In this document: positions 52,590-54,900 of the stretch, in pieces | How positions within the stretch are numbered: position 1 is the stretch's first letter | Layout of the letters: each line of letters starts with the position of its first letter | Origin: Flavipsychrobacter sp. | GTDB taxonomy: Bacteria > Bacteroidota > Bacteroidia > Chitinophagales > Chitinophagaceae | NCBI GenBank assembly: GCA_021155965.1 | Contig: JAJNBJ010000026.1 | Location: 1 to 54,900 of the forward strand | Reading direction: 5' to 3' | Length of the DNA: 54,900 bases | Translations under genes and position numbers: made by a program | Notes under the pieces: model-generated | The model's input: the letters and a program-made list of their open reading frames with translations, nothing else | Database searches by the model: none | Told to the model about the DNA's origin: nothing

Positions 52590-52800
52590 CTAAGGGGTAA
52601 ATACTAAATTCAGTTTATCCCTGATCACGTTAAATTCAACACCATCTGTTTTTGCTTTGTGTACATTCGGCTTAAAATCTATTCCCAGTGAAACGGCCCT
52701 GTTGGGCGTACGTGTATGGTACAGCATTGTATTTTGGTTTCTTGCAGGAATACCCGATAAATAGTAAGGCAGTAAGCGTTAAAAGAACAATATTTTTCAT
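52590..52800 (-). pseudogene. Small lipoprotein gene, apparently frameshifted
   Basis: The ATG at 52800 starts a lipoprotein signal (MKNIVLLTLTALLFIGYSCK; lipobox GYSC) and stops after 42 codons (TAA at 52674-52672). The next frame reads on as a natural-looking protein from TRTPNRAVSLGIDFKPNV through GVEFNVIRDKLNLVFTP to a stop at 52592-52590. A single indel near 52710 would join them into a ~70-residue lipoprotein. The alternative is an intact 42-residue peptide. Confidence 0.5.
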
Positions 52801-52830
52801 AACGCAGATTTCTCTAAATCCATATCGTGT

Positions 52831-53049
52831 TTATACGCTTATACCTTCGAGGGATTTATACAGCACTTCCGTTACTATCCGTTGGGCGGTAACATACGCA
52901 CTTGTCGGTGATTTGGCTTTAATGATAGCAAAGGTAAGTTTGCCATTCTCGCAATCATAATAGTACGAGCTATAATTGCTCGCGCTTTTGCAGGCATAGA
53001 TACAGCTATCAATTTTATTTTCGGAAAATACTGCTTTATAGACTTTCAT
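52831..53049 (-). CDS. Small protein, first of a tandem paralogous pair
   Basis: 72 aa. It starts MKVYKAVFSENKIDSCIYAC; the middle is Tyr/Ser-rich, then GKLTFAIIKAKSPTSAYVTA. It aligns with the neighbour at 53119-53340 over its length (M-x-I/V-Y-K-x-x-F-x-x-N-x-I-x-S-C and G-K-L-x-x-A-x-x-K/R-A-x-S). No signal peptide, probably cytoplasmic. I recognise no family. The predicted fold is a strand, strand, helix arrangement. Confidence 0.6.
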   Translation of the reverse strand: MKVYKAVFSENKIDSCIYACKSASNYSSYYYDCENGKLTFAIIKAKSPTSAYVTAQRIVTEVLYKSLEGISV

Positions 53050-53118
53050 AGCAGTTAGTATTAAACGTGAATAATAAAACTATACCTGGCTATTAACTGC
53101 TATTTAGGCAATCGTGCC

Positions 53119-53340
53119 TCAGTAAACGAAATCACTGCCAAATACTTCCTTTTCTACTTTTTCGGTAATTGCATTTGCAATTGCACGTGCATCGTCTTCA
53201 CTTTCTGCTCTTACTAATGCATAAATCAATTTTCCCTGTACGTGCTCGTATTGATACATACCTTCCAGCACCGCGTTATCCTCTGCTTTGCTGCAAGATA
53301 TAATTTCATTTTTCGCAAAAATTATTTTGTATATCGTCAT
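53119..53340 (-). CDS. Small protein, second of a tandem paralogous pair
   Basis: 73 aa. MTIYKIIFAKNEIISC at the start and GKLIYALVRAESEDDARAIA in the second half match the paralogue at 52831-53049. The C-terminal helix (ANAITEKVEKEVFG) is more acidic. It lies 69 nt upstream of its paralogue on the same strand, so one transcript could carry both. Function unknown. Confidence 0.65.
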   Translation of the reverse strand: MTIYKIIFAKNEIISCSKAEDNAVLEGMYQYEHVQGKLIYALVRAESEDDARAIANAITEKVEKEVFGSDFVY

Positions 53341-53479
53341 CGGGTCATCATTAACATCTCATTATCATAGAATTTCAACTCCAAAAAATTATGCCAGTAG
53401 CTCTTTTGAGCTATATGACAACCATTTCTTAGATATTAGAGAGTGCTTTTAAATGCTTAACAGATACGCCAAACATTGC

Positions 53480-53511
53480 TTGATAGTTTCCGTGCTAACT
53501 GTATACTTTTG
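53480..53511 (+). promoter_or_regulatory. Promoter of the DUF7793-like gene
   Basis: TTG (53480-53482), 21 nt, TACTTTTG (53504-53511), both matching the Bacteroidota consensus. The ATG at 53539 is 27 nt further on. It also supports the shorter start over the frame that opens at 53476. Confidence 0.7.
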
Positions 53512-53538
53512 GCGTTTTCTAAAAGGATTTGTACACAA

Positions 53539-53937
53539 ATGAATAAAATACAACCGCCTGAAAATGCTGTAGTTTCAAAAACAGGTGTTACATGGTTAGA
53601 TGAAACTGGAATAATAATTGCCGTAGGCATAAATCATGCAATTCATACTTATGAACATGCTTTGGAGAACCATAAGATCAATACCATGTTGGCTGATGGC
53701 ATTCGCCGTCCTTTTTTAATAGATATGACGGAGGTTACCTCCATGAGCCAGGAAGCCAGGGCGTTTTATGCCGGACCTGAACCGCAGAAAATTCTTACTG
53801 CTGTAGCAATTCTCACTACCTCCAATGTCGGGAAAATAGTCGCGAATATGTTCATGGCCTTGTCAAAGCCAGTTCTTCCAACTCGATTATTTACAGATTA
53901 CGACGAAGCGAAAAAATGGTTAACGCAGTTTTTGTAG
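53539..53937 (+). CDS. DUF7793 (STAS/SEC14-like) protein
   Basis: 132 aa from the ATG at 53539. The whole protein fits the DUF7793-like pattern of a strand/helix domain: GIIIAVGINHAIHTYEHALEN, RRPFLIDMTEVTSMSQEARAFY, VAILTTSNVGKIVANMF and a PTRLFTDYDEAKKWL end. The fold is STAS/SpoIIAA-like; no phosphorylatable Ser is evident to me. No signal peptide. Such proteins are common and uncharacterised in Bacteroidota. Last gene of the recG-end island, with its own promoter. Confidence 0.8.
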   Translation: MNKIQPPENAVVSKTGVTWLDETGIIIAVGINHAIHTYEHALENHKINTMLADGIRRPFLIDMTEVTSMSQEARAFYAGPEPQKILTAVAILTTSNVGKIVANMFMALSKPVLPTRLFTDYDEAKKWLTQFL

Positions 53938-53951
53938 CTTCCACTGCGCAG

Positions 53952-53990
53952 CGTCTCGCTGCCCAGAACCACTGCAAGGGTCTCCCTTGC
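53952..53990. repeat. 40-nt repeat, copy 1 of 3
   Basis: CGTCTCGCTGC ... ACTGCAAGGGTCTCCCTTGC. The 3' part is a hairpin (GCAAGGG-tct-CCCTTGC). Copies 2 and 3 lie at 54327-54365 and 54373-54414. Confidence 0.75.
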
Positions 53991-54020
53991 ATATAACAAA
54001 CTATCTCAACGTACCATCTG

Positions 54021-54077
54021 GCACCCTGTAGGGGGGCACCCACTCGCGTATCTCTTGCAACGTAAAAGATGTTATAG
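54021..54077. repeat. 57-nt repeat, copy 1 of 2
   Basis: It starts GCACCCTGTAGGGG and includes CCCACTCGCGTATCTCT and AAAAGATGTTA. It aligns with 54259-54314. The GTAG next to a GC-rich palindrome resembles REP-type elements. Confidence 0.7.
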
Positions 54078-54085
54078 TCGGCCAG

Positions 54086-54159
54086 AGCACCGCGGCATAA
54101 AAGGCATACTGAAGCAACAGAACAGGCAGAGCCATTGAGGGAAGATAAGTTGATGGGTT
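54086..54159 (+). pseudogene. Remnant of the recG 3' end
   Basis: 74 bp that align without gaps to 51756-51829 (the last 22 recG codons plus a few bases) at about 84% identity by eye; offset exactly 2330 bp. Translated it reads HRGIKGILKQQNRQSH then a TGA where recG has the Trp codon TGG. Most differences are transitions. Confidence 0.9.
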
Positions 54160-54191
54160 TGCTGCTGATTACGCGTGGTTGCCATCGCATC

Positions 54192-54239
54192 TTTACCCCA
54201 TCGGGGTAAAAGCTTTGTAGCCCCCGGTGAAGCCGGGGG
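54192..54239. repeat. Linked hairpins around AGCTTTGTAG
   Basis: TTTACCCC-atc-GGGGTAAA, then AGCTTTGTAG, then CCCCCGG-tgaag-CCGGGGG. The AGCTTTGTAGC core and preceding small-loop hairpin match the interior of the element at 28987-29141. Confidence 0.75.
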
Positions 54240-54258
54240 TAAATAGCGCCCACCACAC

Positions 54259-54314
54259 GCACCCTGTAGGGGTGCAACCCACTCACGTATCTCTGGTAAC
54301 TAAAAATGTTACAG
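54259..54314. repeat. 57-nt repeat, copy 2 of 2
   Basis: Matches 54021-54077, with GCACCC-tgta-GGGGTGC at the start as a better-preserved hairpin. Confidence 0.7.
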
Positions 54315-54326
54315 CCCCATCTGGTC

Positions 54327-54365
54327 GTAGGTCTTGCTGCATCCCAAACAACTGCAAGGGTCTCC
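54327..54365. repeat. 40-nt repeat, copy 2 of 3
   Basis: GTCTTGCTGCATCCCAAACA followed by ACTGCAAGGGTCTCC. It is truncated at the hairpin's 3' arm and followed after 7 nt by copy 3. Confidence 0.7.
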
Positions 54366-54372
54366 ACTGGTC

Positions 54373-54414
54373 GCGTCTCGCTGCGTCCCAAACAATTGCA
54401 AGGGTCTCCCTTGC
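54373..54414. repeat. 40-nt repeat, copy 3 of 3
   Basis: GCGTCTCGCTGCGTCCC, then AAACAATTGCAAGGG-tct-CCCTTGC, with a complete hairpin. Confidence 0.75.
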
Positions 54415-54486
54415 GTTCAAAAATAATCCCGCTTACTACTTCTATATGCTCTCCAAACGCATCAGGTATAGGAATATATCAAAACA

Positions 54487-54509
54487 AAACCCGCCACAGT
54501 AGCGGGTTT
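54487..54509 (-). terminator. Hairpin, possible terminator
   Basis: AAACCCGC-cacagta-GCGGGTTT. On the minus strand the arm is followed by TGTTTTG, more T-rich than on the plus strand. No gene obviously uses it. Confidence 0.4.
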
Positions 54510-54641
54510 CAAAGGCCTGCAAAACCGTCACGGTACAGTTTCAGTACCGTCAAGGAAATTAAATTTTTTCACCCCAAAAACCTTGCAGAACTTTGTACCG
54601 TAACAGCCCGGTTGTGCGCCTTACATAGGTCTTTGCGTTTT

Positions 54642-54670
54642 CCTTTGCGTCTCTGCGCCTTTGCGGTAAA
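54642..54670. repeat. CTTTGCG-type dispersed repeat
   Basis: CCTTTGCGTCTCTGCGCC followed by TTTGCGGTAAA; partner of 29620-29648. Confidence 0.6.
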
Positions 54671-54853
54671 AAAAGTCACAACACTGGCTGCACACAAACG
54701 CTCTTTGAAAAAACTGGAAGGTTGCATGCCCCAATCACATGCACATGCACATGCATACCATAACTTAAGCCCGGTATTTTCGCGGCGAGCACCAGCCACA
54801 AGGTATAATTATTGTCTAGTCCTGAAAAAACCTTACACATAAAAGTGTAAACA

Positions 54854-54900
54854 ATGGAAAGACAGAAAGGTTTTAAGGGTCAAAAAGGCAGAAGATCTAA
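54854..54900 (+). CDS. Possible start of a gene running off the window
   Basis: ATG followed by 14 further codons open to the window edge, giving a strongly basic MERQKGFKGQKGRR. TTACAC-ataaaa-GTGTAA lies just upstream. Too short to judge. Confidence 0.3.
   Translation, partial: MERQKGFKGQKGRRS

Larger units (their letters stand above)
53938..54853. other. Gene-free repeat region
   Basis: About 0.9 kb without a supported gene. It contains three copies of a ~40-nt repeat, two copies of a ~57-nt repeat, a recG 3'-end remnant, linked hairpins at 54192-54239, a hairpin at 54487-54509, a CTTTGCG repeat and a short ACATGC tandem array (54737-54754). Frames in it are translations of repeats. Confidence 0.7.

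Noticed and set aside
53891-54391. 166-codon minus-strand frame
   Set aside because: It crosses the recG remnant and repeats, and overlaps the DUF7793-like gene end; no coherent protein pattern.
53952-54414. CRISPR array
   Set aside because: Repeat copies are diverged, irregularly spaced and mixed with other repeats; no cas genes.
54306-54842. 178-codon frame near the window end
   Set aside because: It translates three copies of repeats and the CTTTGCG element (LRLCAF-type peptide), a known source of false genes.

Overview
The window looks like chromosomal DNA of a Bacteroidota bacterium, most likely a Chitinophagaceae/Sphingobacteriia-type soil or freshwater organism. The reasons are several proteins with type IX secretion (T9SS) C-terminal sorting domains, gliding-associated CHU_C C-termini with SprB repeats, PorP/SprF and OmpA partners, a GldF/GldG pair, Bacteroidota-type -7 boxes (TAnnTTTG), and weak or absent Shine-Dalgarno sequences. 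There are no tRNA, rRNA, CRISPR or transposase genes that I can support.

Layout. 0-5.5 kb: a small membrane protein, two secreted T9SS cargo proteins (LamG/Ig-like and ELWxxDGT-repeat), a small winged-helix protein and two stand-alone response regulators, all but the first on the minus strand. 5.5-14.2 kb: a mixed accessory stretch with a third T9SS cargo, a beta-barrel protein with an outer-membrane phospholipase A-like motif, several unrecognised small secreted or membrane proteins, a TMTC-like glycosyltransferase with TPRs, a uracil-DNA-glycosylase-fold protein and an MFS exporter. Intergenic two-hairpin repeats and a shared upstream motif recur here. 14.3-25.3 kb: a surface-adhesion module of two giant CHU_C adhesins, PorP/SprF and an OmpA/PD40/TPR protein, ending in a hairpin. 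25.5-28.8 kb: NlpC/P60 hydrolase, mitochondrial-type citrate synthase and a deoxyhypusine-synthase-family enzyme. 28.8-30.0 kb: 1.2 kb without genes, rich in inverted and direct repeats.

30-42.6 kb: phosphoglucosamine mutase, a three-gene glycosyltransferase operon, a DUF4919-like protein with a VanX-type dipeptidase, the gldF-gldG-DUF4340 operon, and a creD gene beside a two-gene operon for a membrane protein and a winged-helix regulator. The creD and regulator promoters share the same 25-nt inverted-repeat site. 42.7-51.8 kb: VIT1/CCC1-type transporter, two tandem POT peptide transporters, purD, a toxin-antitoxin pair, a dihaem cytochrome c lipoprotein and recG.

51.8-54.9 kb: a small, decaying accessory island immediately 3' of recG. 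It holds short orphan genes, two apparently frameshifted genes (one a broken copy of the winged-helix gene at 3.9 kb), a tandem pair of 72-73 aa paralogues and a DUF7793-like gene. It is closed by a diverged, ungapped copy of the last 74 bp around the recG 3' end, followed by repeat-rich DNA. The strongest leads are the recG-end duplication bounding this island, the shared creD/regulator operator, the adhesin module, the repeat families and the bacterial deoxyhypusine-synthase homologue.
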